Shown: positions 1 to 10,545, numbered from the stretch's first letter. The stretch: 64,000 nt of DNA from Janthinobacterium sp. 64 (GCF_002813325.1 NZ_PHUG01000001.1:2852001-2916000), one strand, 5' to 3'. Numbers and translations: made by a program. Notes: generated by a model from the letters alone, not told the origin.

Positions 1-3000
1 TTCCGTCAGGCTGTCGGCGGTGGAAAAACCGGGTGTGAAAATCAGTTCGGCCGCCTGCGCGTCGCTCAATGGCGCGTCCGTCGCCACCAGGCCCGCGCCG
101 TGCGCCTTGGCGCGGATGCGTTCCAGGTCCAGCCCCGCGCCATCGTCGGAAAAGGCGATCGCCACTTCATTGCCCTGCTGGCTGACCTGCACCAGCAGCT
201 CGCCCGTCTCGCTCTTGCCCGCAGCCAGGCGCGCCTCGCGCGGCTCGACGCCGTGCACGATGGCGTTGCGCAGCAGGTGCTCAAACGGTGCGGCCATGCG
301 TTCGAGCACGCTGCGGTCGATTTCCACGCCACCGCCGCGGATATCGAGGTTGACGCGCTTGTCGACTTCCTTGGCGCTTTGCCGCGCCACGCGGAACAGC
401 CGTTCGGCGATGCTGGCAAACGGCACCATGCGGATCTGCATCAGGTCGCGCTGCAGCTCGCGCGTCAGGCGCGCCTGCAGCACCAGGTCGTCCGTCACCG
501 CGTCGACGCTGAGGCTGAGGTTTTCATGGAACGAGGCCACGTCGTTGACGCTTTCGGCCATCATGCGCGTGAGTTCCTGCAGGCGTGTAAAGCGGTCGAA
601 TTCGAGCGGGTCGAATTCGCGCTCGCTGCCGACGGCCATGCGCGAGGCGATCTGCGATTCGGCCTGCATTTCCACTTCGCGCAGCTGGCGCCGCAGGCGC
701 GCCAGGTTGTCGGAAAATTCGGATAGCGAGGCGCCCAGCACGCCCACTTCATTTTCCATTTTGGAGCGCGTGATCGACACTTCGCCGGCCTGGTTCACCA
801 GGCGGTCGAGGATATCGGCACGCACGCGCACCAGCGCCGCCTTCGGTTCGGCGGCCGGCGTGTCTTCCATGCCCGGCAAGGGCAGCAAGGGCTGCTGCAG
901 CTGCTCGAACAGGTGCAGCGCATGGTCATAATGGGCCAGCAATTCCTCGAAGGCCTGCGGCGTGGCCGTGCCCGCGTGCAGCATGTTTTCGATATGCGTC
1001 TCGATTTCATGCGCATGCTGGCCCAGGCGCATGGCGCCGGCCATGCGCGCGCTGCCCTTGACCGTATGCAGGGTGCGCAGCAGCATCTGCGCCTGGCCGC
1101 TGTCGTGCGGCTGCTGCTGCCAGCTGCGCAGCGCCTCGCCGATCCGCGGCAGCAGGTCTGCGCCCTCTTCCAGGAAGACGGACAATAAATCAAGGTCGAG
1201 TTCATCGCTGATGCCGGCGCTGGCCGCCAGCAGCGCGGCCGCATCGGCCGGCATGATGGCGGGCACCGGCGCTTCCGGCGCCGCGTGTTCCAGCGGCGGT
1301 GCGTGTTCAAAACCGGCGTCGAACAGGTCGTCGCTGGCGCCCGTGTCCTGCGCCGGCGCCGGCACCGGCACCGGCAATTCGGCAGCCTCCGGCTGCAGCG
1401 CGTCGGCGACGATGCTCGCATACGTCGCTTCGAACAGGGTCTCGAGCTGCGGCAGCGGGACTTCAGCGACCGGCTCGGCGGGCTGCTCCGGCGCACCGAC
1501 GATGCTGGCGTAAGCGGCCGCGAACAGGGCGTCGAGCCGCTCTTCCTGGCTCTCGCCGGGCGACGCCGTCAGGGCGCGCCACAGAGTATTGAGCGCTTCG
1601 ATCATGTCCGGCTGCGTGGGCGCCAGGTCGCCCAGGGCAAACGCCTGCAGCATTTGCCCGATGCGCTGCGTGGCTTGCTCCAGCACGTCGTGCTGTTCCG
1701 CGCGCAGGCCGGCCAGCGGCGGCACCACCGTTTCAATCACCGTTTCGAGCGCATGCGCCAGGTCGCGCAGGGAATGAAAGCCGACCGTGCCCGACGTCCC
1801 CGCCAGGGTATGCACGGCTTGCAGTGCCTCCGCGCTGACGGCACGCTGTTCATGGCGCCATTCGCCGAAGTCGCGCGTCAGCACGCGCAGCAATTCATCC
1901 GTCTCGGCCAGGTAGATGTTGTACAAGGGCAGGCTGATGCGCAGTTCACCCACATGCTTGAGGTGATCGTCAGGCGCTTCGTGCAGCGCGGGCGCCGTGG
2001 CCAGGGGAAGTCCGATCACATTGCCGTTGCTGGCCATGGGCGCGGCCGATGCCGGGCGAGGCTTGCGCAGTTCGAACGGTCCGCCTTCGCGCACGCGCTC
2101 GGCCGCCGCCAGCAGCATGCCGGCCTCGCGCTCGCGCCCCGCGCCGCCTTCCAGCTCGGCCACCCATTCGCTGAGCTGGTACCAGCCGTAATTCAGCAGG
2201 GTAAACAGATCATCGCTGACGGGGCGCGCCTCGGCCAGCCAGGTATTCATGACGCGCTCGATGGCGCCGGCCGCCTCGGCAAACTGCGCCAGGCCGATCA
2301 TGCGGCTGCTGCCTTTCAGGGTGTGGAATGAGCGGCGCAGCATGGCCAGGTGGTCGCCGCTGGCGGCCTGCTCGCGCGGCAGGGCCAGCGTGGAGTCGAC
2401 GAAGGCCAGCACTTCGCGCGCTTCGGCAATGAAGATGTCGAGCATCTCCGCGTCGACATCGGTCGCGGCCGGCGCGGCATCGACTCCGGCTGGCGCGGCC
2501 GGCGCCAAAGCCTGGTCGAGCAAGGGCACGGGCACGGCGCCGGCGGCGGCGACTTTTTCAAATGGCAGCGCGCGGAAGGTGCCGGCGGCCGCATCGAAAT
2601 GGAAACGCCCGCTGGCCGCTTGCGCGTTGCGGCCCAGCATATCGACAAAAAATCCCAGCGCGCTGACATTTTGCGCGATCTCGTCGAGCGCCTCCGCATG
2701 GGCTTCCGCCTTGTCGTCGCCAGCGGCCAGCTGCCGCACGGCCGCATCGACCTGCAGCACGGCGGCGCGCGCGTCTTCCTGTCCCAGCCCGGCCAGCTGC
2801 TGCTGCAACTGTTCCAGCACGGGGGCGACGCCGTCGAGAGTTCCCGTCCCCGCCCCCGCCGCATCCGCGTAATACGCATTGAGCATCTTTTCCACTTGGC
2901 GCAGGCCCGTCTTCATGTCCTCGGCCAGCGCGGCGACGGTCTGGCCCTGCTCGATCTGGCGCGACAGCTCACCGGCCGTGACGGGCGGCGGCGCTTCGCC

Positions 3001-4287
3001 AGCGAGCAGCGCCTGCAGGCGCGCGGCGATGGTTTCCGCATTGCCGGCAAAATCGTCGGGCAGCCGGCGCACCTGCTCCAGTCCCGTGTCGGCAAACAGC
3101 AGCGCCATGCCGATTTCATTTTCCAGCGCCGCGCTGCGCCCGCTGGCCACGGCTTGCCGCGCCACGGCCGCGCATTCGCGCAGCAGGCTGGCCAGGGCGG
3201 GCTGCTTCAAGGTCTCCACATGCGCCGCCACCTCTTGCAGCGACTCGTCAAAGTCCGTGCTCAGTGCCGGATCGAGATCGGCCTGCGCCAGACGGCTCCA
3301 GCTGGCGCGCGCCTGCGCCAGGGCAGTGCGTGCGCCGTGCAAGGCTTCCTGGTCGACCTGGCCGTAGCGCCGCGTTTCCACGTCGGCGGGCAGCATGCCT
3401 TCCAGCGCGAAGGCGGCACGCAGCTGGCGTGCCTCAGATGTGGGCTCGGCGGCGGCGGCGATGAAGTACAGGGCGTCGCGCAGCATCGCTTCGGGCAGGC
3501 TGGCCGTGCCCTGTGCCAGGCGGCGCAATTGCAGGTTGATCAGCCCAAACAGCTGCTTGACGTTGCGCGTGCCCATGCCCTCGCCGCTGGCCGCCAGTCC
3601 CGCAAACGCCTGCATGGCGAACCAGAAGGTGCGTGCCGGCGCTTCCTGCTGCGCATCGGCCACCAGGGTCAGGGTGGCGTGCAAATCGCCCGCATGCTGG
3701 CGCCGCGCGGCGTCATCCTGCGCCTTCAGGAACGGTAGCAAAGACTTTTCAAAGCGGCCGCGCCAGGCCGGGTAATCGGCCGCCGGGGGCGCGTCCGCCA
3801 GCGCGATGGCATGCCCTTCCAGCATCGACGCAGGCGGAAAAAACAGGTCGGCCGGGTGGATGCGCTCGGCGCCCAGCATGCTTTGCAGGTCGCGGTAATA
3901 GGGGAACAAACGCACCGGCTGCGGCGGCGTGCCGGCCACCAGGTCTTCCAGGTATTCGCTCAAGGCCTGATACAGTCCGGCGACGACTTGCGCATGGTCG
4001 AGCGTGTATTCGAGGCTGCCGTCGCGAAAACGCGCCAGCGCCTGTTCCGCGCCATCCGTCAGCAGGCTGGCGCCGGCCACGTCCACCATCACCAGCGCGC
4101 CATGCGCCTGGTGCAGGTGCGAGCGTGCATGCTGCAGTGCCGTGGCGCGTTCCTCGCGCTGGCGGCCACCGGCTTCAAACAGCGCCGTTTTCGAGCGGCC
4201 CAGCGCTTCGCGGATTTCCACCATCACCCACGACAAGGGCTCGCTGTCGAACGGCTTGGACTGCTGCGGACTATCTGGTGTGCTCAT
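1..4287 (-). CDS. chpA: Type IV pilus chemosensory hybrid histidine kinase ChpA/PilL, C-terminal part beyond the window
   Basis: CheA-like kinase of the Pil-Chp system, which controls type IV pilus extension, retraction and twitching in the cytoplasm. The start is ATG at 4287, after a GAGG-like ribosome site. About 1,429 codons are present and the frame runs open through base 1. The N-terminal part is long and Hpt-like. Phosphotransfer signatures are seen near residue 650 (FHTLKGSSRM), 825 (VHTLAGTSG) and 1070 (LHTVKGSARM). A dimerisation/H-box region follows, then the N box of the ATPase domain near 1340 (LLRNAIVHGVEPREARLAAG). The remaining ATPase, CheW-like and receiver domains should lie left of the window. 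It is the last gene of a minus-strand operon after pilG, pilH, pilI and pilJ, 40 bp behind pilJ. No pilK methyltransferase gene lies between pilJ and this gene. Several Hpt domains in one chain are normal for ChpA. Confidence 0.93.
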   Translation of the reverse strand, partial: MSTPDSPQQSKPFDSEPLSWVMVEIREALGRSKTALFEAGGRQREERATALQHARSHLHQAHGALVMVDVAGASLLTDGAEQALARFRDGSLEYTLDHAQVVAGLYQALSEYLEDLVAGTPPQPVRLFPYYRDLQSMLGAERIHPADLFFPPASMLEGHAIALADAPPAADYPAWRGRFEKSLLPFLKAQDDAARRQHAGDLHATLTLVADAQQEAPARTFWFAMQAFAGLAASGEGMGTRNVKQLFGLINLQLRRLAQGTASLPEAMLRDALYFIAAAAEPTSEARQLRAAFALEGMLPADVETRRYGQVDQEALHGARTALAQARASWSRLAQADLDPALSTDFDESLQEVAAHVETLKQPALASLLRECAAVARQAVASGRSAALENEIGMALLFADTGLEQVRRLPDDFAGNAETIAARLQALLAGEAPPPVTAGELSRQIEQGQTVAALAEDMKTGLRQVEKMLNAYYADAAGAGTGTLDGVAPVLEQLQQQLAGLGQEDARAAVLQVDAAVRQLAAGDDKAEAHAEALDEIAQNVSALGFFVDMLGRNAQAASGRFHFDAAAGTFRALPFEKVAAAGAVPVPLLDQALAPAAPAGVDAAPAATDVDAEMLDIFIAEAREVLAFVDSTLALPREQAASGDHLAMLRRSFHTLKGSSRMIGLAQFAEAAGAIERVMNTWLAEARPVSDDLFTLLNYGWYQLSEWVAELEGGAGREREAGMLLAAAERVREGGPFELRKPRPASAAPMASNGNVIGLPLATAPALHEAPDDHLKHVGELRISLPLYNIYLAETDELLRVLTRDFGEWRHEQRAVSAEALQAVHTLAGTSGTVGFHSLRDLAHALETVIETVVPPLAGLRAEQHDVLEQATQRIGQMLQAFALGDLAPTQPDMIEALNTLWRALTASPGESQEERLDALFAAAYASIVGAPEQPAEPVAEVPLPQLETLFEATYASIVADALQPEAAELPVPVPAPAQDTGASDDLFDAGFEHAPPLEHAAPEAPVPAIMPADAAALLAASAGISDELDLDLLSVFLEEGADLLPRIGEALRSWQQQPHDSGQAQMLLRTLHTVKGSARMAGAMRLGQHAHEIETHIENMLHAGTATPQAFEELLAHYDHALHLFEQLQQPLLPLPGMEDTPAAEPKAALVRVRADILDRLVNQAGEVSITRSKMENEVGVLGASLSEFSDNLARLRRQLREVEMQAESQIASRMAVGSEREFDPLEFDRFTRLQELTRMMAESVNDVASFHENLSLSVDAVTDDLVLQARLTRELQRDLMQIRMVPFASIAERLFRVARQSAKEVDKRVNLDIRGGGVEIDRSVLERMAAPFEHLLRNAIVHGVEPREARLAAGKSETGELLVQVSQQGNEVAIAFSDDGAGLDLERIRAKAHGAGLVATDAPLSDAQAAELIFTPGFSTADSLTE

Positions 4288-4327
4288 GCATGCCTCGGTA
4301 AGGAAATCGCCTGGACTGGCGCGGCGT

Positions 4328-6538
4328 TCAGGCGGCGACGCGGAAGCGCGACACCGAGTTTTTCAGTTCCTGCGCCAGCATCGACAACTTGTGGATCGAC
4401 TGCGCTGTTTGCTGCGTGCCATCCTGGGTTTGCTCCGTCACGCTCAGGATATGCTGGATATTCAGGGCCACGCCGCTGGCCGAACCGGCCTGCGTGCCGG
4501 TGGCGAACGAGATGCCCTGGATCAGTTCAGCCAGGTGTTTCGACACCTGGCTGATGTCGTTCAAGGCAGCGCCGGCCGCGTCGGACAGGTGTGCGCCCTC
4601 GACCACGCCCTGCGTGGATTTCTCCATCGCCCGCGTCGCATCCTGGGTATCGGCCTGAATGGTGCGCACCAGCGCGCCGATCTGCTTGGCGGCGGCGGCC
4701 GAGCGTTCGGCCAGGCGCTGCACTTCCTCGGCGACGACGGAAAAGCCGCGCCCCGCCTCGCCGGCCGATGCAGCCTGAATGGCGGCGTTCAGCGCCAGCA
4801 CGTTGGTCTGCTCGGTGATGTCGGAAATGAGCTCGGTGATTTCGCCGATTTCCTGCGACGATTCGCCCAGGCGCTTGATGCGCTTGGAGGTATCCTGGAT
4901 TTGCTCGCGGATTTCATGCATGCCCTTGATGGCGTTTTCCACCGCCGTCGAACCCTGCTGCGCCGCCGCCACCGACTGGCGCGCCACGTCGGCCGAGACA
5001 CTGGCCGACTTCGACACGTCGGTAATCGCATTGGCCATCTTGACCACGGTGGCGCTGACGTCCTGGATTTCGCGCGACTGCTGCTGCGACGCGATCAGCA
5101 GCTTGCTGGAGATGCTTTGCGCCTGCGTCGAGGCGCGGTTGACCTGTTCGGCCGTCGCCGTCACCCTGCCCACCAGGCCGCGCAATTCCTCGACCGTATA
5201 GTTGACGGAATCGGCGATGGCGCCCGTGATGTCTTCCGACACGGTAGCCTGCACCGTCAGGTCGCCGTCGGCGACCTTCTGCAATTCGTTCATCAGGCGC
5301 AGGATGGCCGCCTGGTTCTGCTCATTCCTGGCCTTCGCCTCTTCCTCTTTTTCCTGCGACTGCAGGCGCCGGATTTCCGCTTCCTGGCGCCGCCGCTCGG
5401 CGTCGCGCGTGCGGTTGACGGAGTCCTGCAGCAGCACCCTGCCGATGCCGGCCGCCGCGATCAGGGTCAGCAACACGCCGCCGACCATCATCCAGAAGGC
5501 CATGCCCAGCGTTTCCTGGTTCACGTGGTACATCTGCTGCAGCAGGGTCAGACGCTGGCGCAAATCTTCGTTCTCGTTGAAGATCAGCTGTTCGGCGCTT
5601 TTCGCCGAACTGAATTTATCCAGACGGTCGAGTATCGACGACACCAGCTTCTGGTAATTATCAAAACTGGCTTTCAGCGCCACCAGCCGGTCGCGCAGTT
5701 CGGCGTCGCGCGTGGGCGCCAGTTGCAGCGCCACGCTGCCGTTGAGCAGGCCTTCGACGGCGGTGCGGAAATACGTCGTGTCGCGCCCCAGCGAAAATGC
5801 CGTTTCCGAGCTGATGCTGCCCGACGACAGGAACTCGCTGGCACTGCGGCTCATGCGCTGGCTCAGCATCATCAGGCGGCCGATGACGGCCAGATCGCGC
5901 GCGTTGCCGCCGCGCTGCACCTTCAGGGCCGCGATTTCCTCGGTCTGCGCCAGCAGTGCCGGCGACAGCGCGTTCAATTGCTGCAAGGTCTTGTCGAATT
6001 CACCGAGCTCCGTTTTCAGGCGCAGGATGGTGCTGGCCGCGCGGTCGCTGCTGGCCCACTTCTTGCGCGCGTCGGCTACCGCCGCCAGCAGGCCGGAACG
6101 CGACTCGCCGATATCGCGGCCGTGATACGTCCCGCCGCGCAGCATCAGGCGGAAATCCTGGTTCAGTTCATTGCGGCTTTCCTCGAGCTGGCGGAACGCT
6201 TCCGGATTGCCTTGCACGGCGTTCGGCGCGGCCTTGCCGATGCGCTGCGAATGCATCAGCGCGTCGCTGGCCAGTTGCGTCTGCGCCGAGGCGATGTTGC
6301 CGCTGCGCGTGTTGAGGCCGACGAACAGCAGGCTGGCGGCCAGGCTCAGGGCCATCACCGTCGAGAGAATGCTCAGCTGCTTTTGCAGCGGCAAATGGCC
6401 GATCAGCGGCAGTTTCCAGTCCCCGGCCGGGGCGCTGGCCAGCGACTTGCGCCGTCCCAGCGCGTCGCGCAGGCGCAGCGGCAGGTCGGCCGCCGCTTCG
6501 GGCATGCCGGCCGCCAGGATGGGGGAATGGGCGCCCAT
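4328..6538 (-). CDS. pilJ: Type IV pilus methyl-accepting chemotaxis protein PilJ
   Basis: Inner-membrane chemoreceptor of the Pil-Chp system, 736 residues. A cytoplasmic N-terminal stretch precedes a first membrane helix near residues 56-76. A periplasmic PilJ-type sensor region with paired helical modules follows, then a second helix around [20 protein letters not shown], a HAMP-like segment and the conserved signalling hairpin ([19 protein letters not shown], then [18 protein letters not shown]). The frame is open further upstream into pilI. The ATG at 6538 is chosen because it shares one base with the pilI stop (TGATG), which suggests translational coupling. It would signal through the CheW-like PilI to the ChpA/PilL kinase encoded just downstream. 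Confidence 0.95.
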   Translation of the reverse strand: MGAHSPILAAGMPEAAADLPLRLRDALGRRKSLASAPAGDWKLPLIGHLPLQKQLSILSTVMALSLAASLLFVGLNTRSGNIASAQTQLASDALMHSQRIGKAAPNAVQGNPEAFRQLEESRNELNQDFRLMLRGGTYHGRDIGESRSGLLAAVADARKKWASSDRAASTILRLKTELGEFDKTLQQLNALSPALLAQTEEIAALKVQRGGNARDLAVIGRLMMLSQRMSRSASEFLSSGSISSETAFSLGRDTTYFRTAVEGLLNGSVALQLAPTRDAELRDRLVALKASFDNYQKLVSSILDRLDKFSSAKSAEQLIFNENEDLRQRLTLLQQMYHVNQETLGMAFWMMVGGVLLTLIAAAGIGRVLLQDSVNRTRDAERRRQEAEIRRLQSQEKEEEAKARNEQNQAAILRLMNELQKVADGDLTVQATVSEDITGAIADSVNYTVEELRGLVGRVTATAEQVNRASTQAQSISSKLLIASQQQSREIQDVSATVVKMANAITDVSKSASVSADVARQSVAAAQQGSTAVENAIKGMHEIREQIQDTSKRIKRLGESSQEIGEITELISDITEQTNVLALNAAIQAASAGEAGRGFSVVAEEVQRLAERSAAAAKQIGALVRTIQADTQDATRAMEKSTQGVVEGAHLSDAAGAALNDISQVSKHLAELIQGISFATGTQAGSASGVALNIQHILSVTEQTQDGTQQTAQSIHKLSMLAQELKNSVSRFRVAA

Positions 6539-7179
6539 CAGCAAATGTCCTTGTGCTCGGCCAAGCCGCCAAAACCGGCGTCGAGGAAGCGTTCCGATTG
6601 CGCCAGCTGCGCCAGGTCCAGGCGCAGCCACTGCTGCCCTTCGCTGTCGCGCAGCGTTTGCGCGGCCCACGACGGGAGCACACCCCGCGCCGCATCGGGC
6701 ACGGAAACGGCCTGCATCGCGCGCAGCTGGCGCAAGCCCAGCACGCGCTCGACCAGCAGGGCGCAATTGAGGCCCAGGCGCGGAGAAAAAGTGATGATGC
6801 GGCAGTGACTGCCCGGCGCGCAAGCCGGTTCGCCCATGTAGCGGGCCAGGTCGACGACCGCCGTCAGGCGTCCGCGCAGGGCCGCCAGGCCCAGGTACCA
6901 GTCCTGCGCCAGCGGCACGCCCTGGATCTGCACCCCGGCAGCGATGACGATTTCACCGAGCTGCGTCAGGTCGAGCAGGCACGGCTGGCCACCGAGCATC
7001 ACGCCCAATTCCTTGCGCGCCGCCAGCGCGCCGCTGCGCGCGGCCTGTATCCGCTCGATCAATTGCAGCTGATACTGGCGCAAGCGCCCCTGCCGCGCGC
7101 CCGTCTCGAACGATGGCATGGCGGCAGCGGCAGGCGCAAAAGCCGCGGTGGACACGCCGTTACCTGGCATCGTGTGCAT
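6538..7179 (-). CDS. pilI: CheW-like adaptor PilI
   Basis: 213-residue CheW-domain coupling protein that links the PilJ receptor to the ChpA/PilL kinase. The CheW fold is recognisable in the central part ([20 protein letters not shown], then [13 protein letters not shown]). The first 30 residues are alanine-rich and probably flexible. The start is ATG at 7179, only 2 bp after the pilH stop, and the stop overlaps the pilJ start by one base. Position and domain together make the assignment firm, although CheW domains alone are poorly conserved. Confidence 0.9.
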   Translation of the reverse strand: MHTMPGNGVSTAAFAPAAAAMPSFETGARQGRLRQYQLQLIERIQAARSGALAARKELGVMLGGQPCLLDLTQLGEIVIAAGVQIQGVPLAQDWYLGLAALRGRLTAVVDLARYMGEPACAPGSHCRIITFSPRLGLNCALLVERVLGLRQLRAMQAVSVPDAARGVLPSWAAQTLRDSEGQQWLRLDLAQLAQSERFLDAGFGGLAEHKDIC

Positions 7180-7181
7180 GC

Positions 7182-7547
7182 TCAGGAAAGCGCGGCGATC
7201 TTGGCCAGCAGCTCGGCTTCGACCACCGGCTTGACCAGGTAATCGCGCGCGCCCTGGCGCAAGCCCCAGATGCGGTCCGTTTCCTGGCTCTTGCTGGAGC
7301 AGATAATCACCGGCACGTCCTGCAGTTCGGGATCGCGGGCAATGGCGCGCGTGATCTGGAAGCCATTCGCACCGGGCATCACCACGTCCATCAGGATCAG
7401 GTCGGGCCTGGCCTGCTTCAGTTGCGCCAGTGCGTCGGCGCCGTCCTGCGCCGTCAACACGGCATAACCGGCACGCACCAGCATCTCGCTCAGGTAGTAG
7501 CGTTCTGTCGGCGAGTCATCGACGATCAGAATTGTGTGTATGGCCAT
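7182..7547 (-). CDS. pilH: Type IV pilus response regulator PilH
   Basis: Single-domain CheY-like receiver of 121 residues. It has the acidic pair in LIVDDSPTERYYLSEML, the phospho-acceptor Asp in LILMDVVMPGANGF, a Thr/Ser-position segment in VIICSSKSQ, and the conserved Lys in YLVKPV. The ATG at 7547 is preferred over the longer open frame because AAGGAAG stands at the right distance upstream and the protein then matches family length. In Pseudomonas, PilH counteracts PilG and favours pilus retraction; that role is carried over by homology. It lies 34 bp after pilG. Confidence 0.92.
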   Translation of the reverse strand: MAIHTILIVDDSPTERYYLSEMLVRAGYAVLTAQDGADALAQLKQARPDLILMDVVMPGANGFQITRAIARDPELQDVPVIICSSKSQETDRIWGLRQGARDYLVKPVVEAELLAKIAALS

Positions 7548-7581
7548 CTGCTTCCTTGCTGCGTTGTCAATCAATAAATCA

Positions 7582-8004
7582 CTACTCAAAATGCCTGGCC
7601 AGGTGCAGCCGCACGGCCTCCAGCAGCGCCTCGCGCGCCAGCGGCTTGGCCAGGCAGGCACTGGCGCCTGCCATGGCGCCGCGCGCGCGGTCGAACAAGC
7701 CCTCCTTCGACGACAGCATCAGCACCGGCGTGGCGTGATGCGCCGCACTGGCCTTGATCAGCGCACAGGTGCGGTAGCCGTCCAGGCGCGGCATCACGAT
7801 GTCGCACACGATCAGCGCCGGCAGGCAATCGGCGATCTTGGCCAGGGCCTCGAAGCCGTTTTCCGCCACCACCACGCGATAACCGGCCTCGCCGAGGATC
7901 TTCGCGGCCGCGCTGCGTATCGTCGCGCTGTCGTCGATGACGAGGATCGTGGCGCTGGCGCCCGCGGCATCGGACGGTGCCTCGGGCAAAAAGGGTCGCG
8001 TCAT
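7582..8004 (-). CDS. pilG: Type IV pilus response regulator PilG
   Basis: Single-domain receiver of 140 residues and first gene of the pilus chemosensory operon. The phosphorylation-site segment is LIVCDIVMPRLDGYRTCALI, with the acidic patch in ILVIDDSATIRSAAAKIL, a Ser/Thr segment PVLMLSSKEG, and Lys in CLAKPL. The start ATGACGCGACC at 8004 gives a normal length; the open frame extends 13 codons further without a better start. PilG promotes pilus extension in Pseudomonas. The operon order pilG-pilH-pilI-pilJ-chpA matches the pseudomonad layout except for the missing pilK. Confidence 0.92.
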   Translation of the reverse strand: MTRPFLPEAPSDAAGASATILVIDDSATIRSAAAKILGEAGYRVVVAENGFEALAKIADCLPALIVCDIVMPRLDGYRTCALIKASAAHHATPVLMLSSKEGLFDRARGAMAGASACLAKPLAREALLEAVRLHLARHFE

Positions 8005-8070
8005 GTGATTATTCGACAATCTTTCATACCATAGCACAGGCATGCCGCGATTTCAGGGGCGGCAGCGGCG

Positions 8071-8102
8071 TGCTTGCGCATCATGCTTGCGCATCATGCT
8101 TG
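8071..8102. repeat. 13-bp tandem repeat
   Basis: TGCTTGCGCATCA is present twice head to tail and starts a third time (TGCTTG) in the short gap between pilG and the rubredoxin gene. It is probably a slippage-prone spacer; no binding protein is suggested. Confidence 0.7.
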
Positions 8103-8103
8103 A

Positions 8104-8295
8104 TTAAATGGCCACCATCTCGAAATCATCCTTGCGCGCGCCGCATTCAGGACAGGTCCAGTTCATCGGAACATCGGCCCAACGCGTGCCGGGAGCGATG
8201 TCTTCGTCGGGCAGACCGGCCGCTTCATCATAAACCCAGCCGCAAATAAGACACATCCACGTTTGGAATTGCTGCGTTGTTTCGTTGCTACTCAC
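8104..8295 (-). CDS. Rubredoxin
   Basis: Small iron-sulfur electron carrier of 63 residues with a single Fe bound by four cysteines, visible as CLICG and CPECG. Between them are the typical YDEAAGLPDEDIAPGTRW and WADVPMNW segments. The frame opens at a TTG seven codons earlier. The GTG at 8295 is preferred because GAAGGGTGG precedes it at a good distance. It is divergent from thiD, with 57 bp between the two starts, so their promoters must share this gap. A rubredoxin-thiD-hemL neighbourhood is common in this bacterial order. Its redox partner is not evident here. Confidence 0.93.
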   Translation of the reverse strand: MSSNETTQQFQTWMCLICGWVYDEAAGLPDEDIAPGTRWADVPMNWTCPECGARKDDFEMVAI

Positions 8296-8352
8296 GTTCT
8301 GCCACCCTTCAATCAAGTAAAATGCTGAATTAGGTATCTTAATCTACCCGCC

Positions 8353-9210
8353 GTGCAAAACCAAACTTCTCCCCTCATATTAAGCTTCGGCGTGTCCGAT
8401 CCGGTCGGCGCGATCGGCATCCAGGCCGACCTGGCCACCTTTTCAGCCTTCGGCTGCCATGGCCTGTCGGTCACCACGGGCCTGTTGATCAGCGATACGG
8501 CGCGCGTGGAAGACGTGCAGGCGGTTGATCCGGACTGGGTTTCCGACCAGGCGCGCGTGCTGCTCGAAGACATGTCCGTGGCCGCCATCAAGATCGGCGC
8601 GCTGGGCAGCGTGGAAAACGTCACGGCCATCGCCGAAATCGTCTCCGACTATCCGAACGTGCCGCTGATCCTCGATCCCTTCATTTCGGCGCTGCCGGAA
8701 CAGGGCATGGACGACGAAGACATCCTCACGGCCGTGCGCCAGCTGCTGATCCCGCAAACGACCTTGCTGGTGCTCTCGCCGGTGGAACTGGAGCGCCTGG
8801 CCGAGACCTGGCGCGACGCCGACCCGGACGACACGCTGCAAAACGATGTCGACTACCTGGTGGCGCTGGGCTGCGAATACGTGCTCGTCACCGGCATGCC
8901 GGCCGACGCCAGCAAGTCCGGCACGGGTGAAGGCAAGCTGCGCGCCAATACCCTGTTCGGCGAGGACGGCGTGGTGCGCCACGACGTATGGCAGCACCTG
9001 CCGGGCATCTTCAACGGCGCCGGCAGCACCCTGTCGGCCGCGGCCACCGCCCTGCTGGCCCTGGCGGAAAACGAAGACGATGTGCCGCAGGTGGTCGTGG
9101 CGGCGCAGGAATTTACCACCGGCGCGCTGGCCCACGCGCAGCGCCACGGCATGGGCAAGCTGGTGCCGAACCGGCTGTTCCGGCAGCAGCGCCAGCGCGG
9201 CGGCCAATAA
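8353..9210 (+). CDS. thiD: Hydroxymethylpyrimidine/phosphomethylpyrimidine kinase ThiD
   Basis: Thiamine pyrimidine-branch kinase (ribokinase fold), 285 residues, GTG start. It phosphorylates HMP to HMP-P and HMP-PP. Family landmarks are the N-terminal substrate region GVSDPVGAIGIQADLATF, the IKIGALGS segment, LILDPFISA, and the phosphate/anion-hole motif NGAGSTLSAAATALLA. Two positions look unusual. DPVGAIG replaces the commoner DxSGGAG, and Ser replaces the usual Cys in the GTGCTLS-type motif. Either could alter catalysis, but the fold is intact. hemL starts 45 bp downstream on the same strand. Confidence 0.9.
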   Translation: MQNQTSPLILSFGVSDPVGAIGIQADLATFSAFGCHGLSVTTGLLISDTARVEDVQAVDPDWVSDQARVLLEDMSVAAIKIGALGSVENVTAIAEIVSDYPNVPLILDPFISALPEQGMDDEDILTAVRQLLIPQTTLLVLSPVELERLAETWRDADPDDTLQNDVDYLVALGCEYVLVTGMPADASKSGTGEGKLRANTLFGEDGVVRHDVWQHLPGIFNGAGSTLSAAATALLALAENEDDVPQVVVAAQEFTTGALAHAQRHGMGKLVPNRLFRQQRQRGGQ

Positions 9211-9255
9211 GACCAGACGACACAGACAACGATCCACTTTCAAGGCACGATTATC

Positions 9256-10545
9256 ATGACGACGACTTCACAGAACGACATCCTGTTTGCCCGCGCACAA
9301 AAAACCACGCCAGGCGGCGTCAATTCGCCCGTGCGCGCCTTCCGCTCCGTGGGCGGCACGCCGCGCTTCATCACGCGCGCCGAAGGCCCGTACTTCTGGG
9401 ACGCGGACGGCAAGCGCTATATCGACTACATCGGCTCCTGGGGCCCGGCCATCGTTGGCCACGCCCACCCGGAAGTGGTGAAAGCGGTGCAGGATGCGGC
9501 CGCGCTGGGCCTGTCGTTCGGCGCGCCGACCGAAGGCGAAGTGCTGATGGCCGAGGAAATCACGCGCCTGGTGCCGTCGATCGAGCAGGTGCGCCTGGTG
9601 TCGTCGGGCACGGAAGCGACCATGAGCGCCCTGCGCCTGGCGCGCGGCGCCACGGGACGCGACAAGATCGTCAAGTTCGAAGGCTGCTACCACGGCCACG
9701 CCGATTCGCTGCTGGTGAAAGCGGGCAGCGGCCTGCTCACCTTCGGCAACCCGACCTCGGCCGGCGTGCCGGAAGACTTCGTGAAACACACGCTGGTGCT
9801 CGACTATAACAACGTGGAGCAGCTGAAAGACGCCTTCGACAGCTTCGGCGCCGAGATCGCCTGCGTCATCGTCGAACCGGTGGCCGGCAACATGAACCTG
9901 GTGAAAGCCACGCCGGAGTTCCTGCAAGCGATGCGCGCGCTGTGCACGCAGCACGGCGCCCTGCTCATTTTCGATGAAGTCATGTGCGGCTTGCGCGTGG
10001 CCCTGGGCGGCGCGCAGGCGCTGTACGGCATCAAGCCGGATCTGACCGCGCTGGGCAAGGTGATCGGCGGCGGCATGCCGGTGGCGGCCTTCGGCGGCAG
10101 CGCGGCGCTGATGCACCACATGGCGCCGCTGGGCGCCGTCTACCAGGCCGGTACCTTGTCCGGCAACCCGGTCGCCGTGGCAGCCGGCATGGCCACCTTG
10201 AAACTGATCCAGCAGCCGGGCTTCTACGAGCAGCTGGGCGCCACGGCCAAGCGCCTGGCCGAAGGCCTGACCGCCGCCGCAAAAGAGGCCGGCGTGGTCT
10301 TCTGCGCCGACTACATCGGCGGCATGTTCGGCATCTATTTCAGCGCCACCCCGCCGACCAGCTACGCGGAAATGATGGCGGGCGACCGCAGCAAGTTCAA
10401 CGCCTTCTTCCACGCCATGCTCGACGAAGGCGTGTACTTCGCGCCCGCCGCTTTCGAAGCGGGCTTCGTCTCGGCGCAGCACGATGATGCCGTCATCGAC
10501 GCCACCATCGCCGCCGCGCGCAAGGTGTTTGCCAAACTGGCATAA
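9256..10545 (+). CDS. hemL: Glutamate-1-semialdehyde 2,1-aminomutase HemL
   Basis: PLP-dependent enzyme of the C5 tetrapyrrole pathway that makes 5-aminolevulinate from glutamate-1-semialdehyde. It has 429 residues, which is full length. Seen are the N-terminal [12 protein letters not shown], the [13 protein letters not shown] segment, the PLP-phosphate region [22 protein letters not shown] before the cofactor lysine, and the Schiff-base lysine at about residue 268 in [12 protein letters not shown]. The gene is probably co-transcribed with thiD. It converges on the HAD gene, with only 5 bp between the two stop codons. Confidence 0.97.
   Translation: MTTTSQNDILFARAQKTTPGGVNSPVRAFRSVGGTPRFITRAEGPYFWDADGKRYIDYIGSWGPAIVGHAHPEVVKAVQDAAALGLSFGAPTEGEVLMAEEITRLVPSIEQVRLVSSGTEATMSALRLARGATGRDKIVKFEGCYHGHADSLLVKAGSGLLTFGNPTSAGVPEDFVKHTLVLDYNNVEQLKDAFDSFGAEIACVIVEPVAGNMNLVKATPEFLQAMRALCTQHGALLIFDEVMCGLRVALGGAQALYGIKPDLTALGKVIGGGMPVAAFGGSAALMHHMAPLGAVYQAGTLSGNPVAVAAGMATLKLIQQPGFYEQLGATAKRLAEGLTAAAKEAGVVFCADYIGGMFGIYFSATPPTSYAEMMAGDRSKFNAFFHAMLDEGVYFAPAAFEAGFVSAQHDDAVIDATIAAARKVFAKLA

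Noticed and set aside
4004..6808. Very long plus-strand open frame opposite pilJ
   Set aside because: It is the antisense shadow of pilJ in GC-rich DNA. The Arg/His/Gln-rich composition has no domain, while the minus strand gives a full MCP.
8443..9243. Minus-strand frame opposite thiD
   Set aside because: Antisense shadow; thiD motifs are complete on the plus strand.
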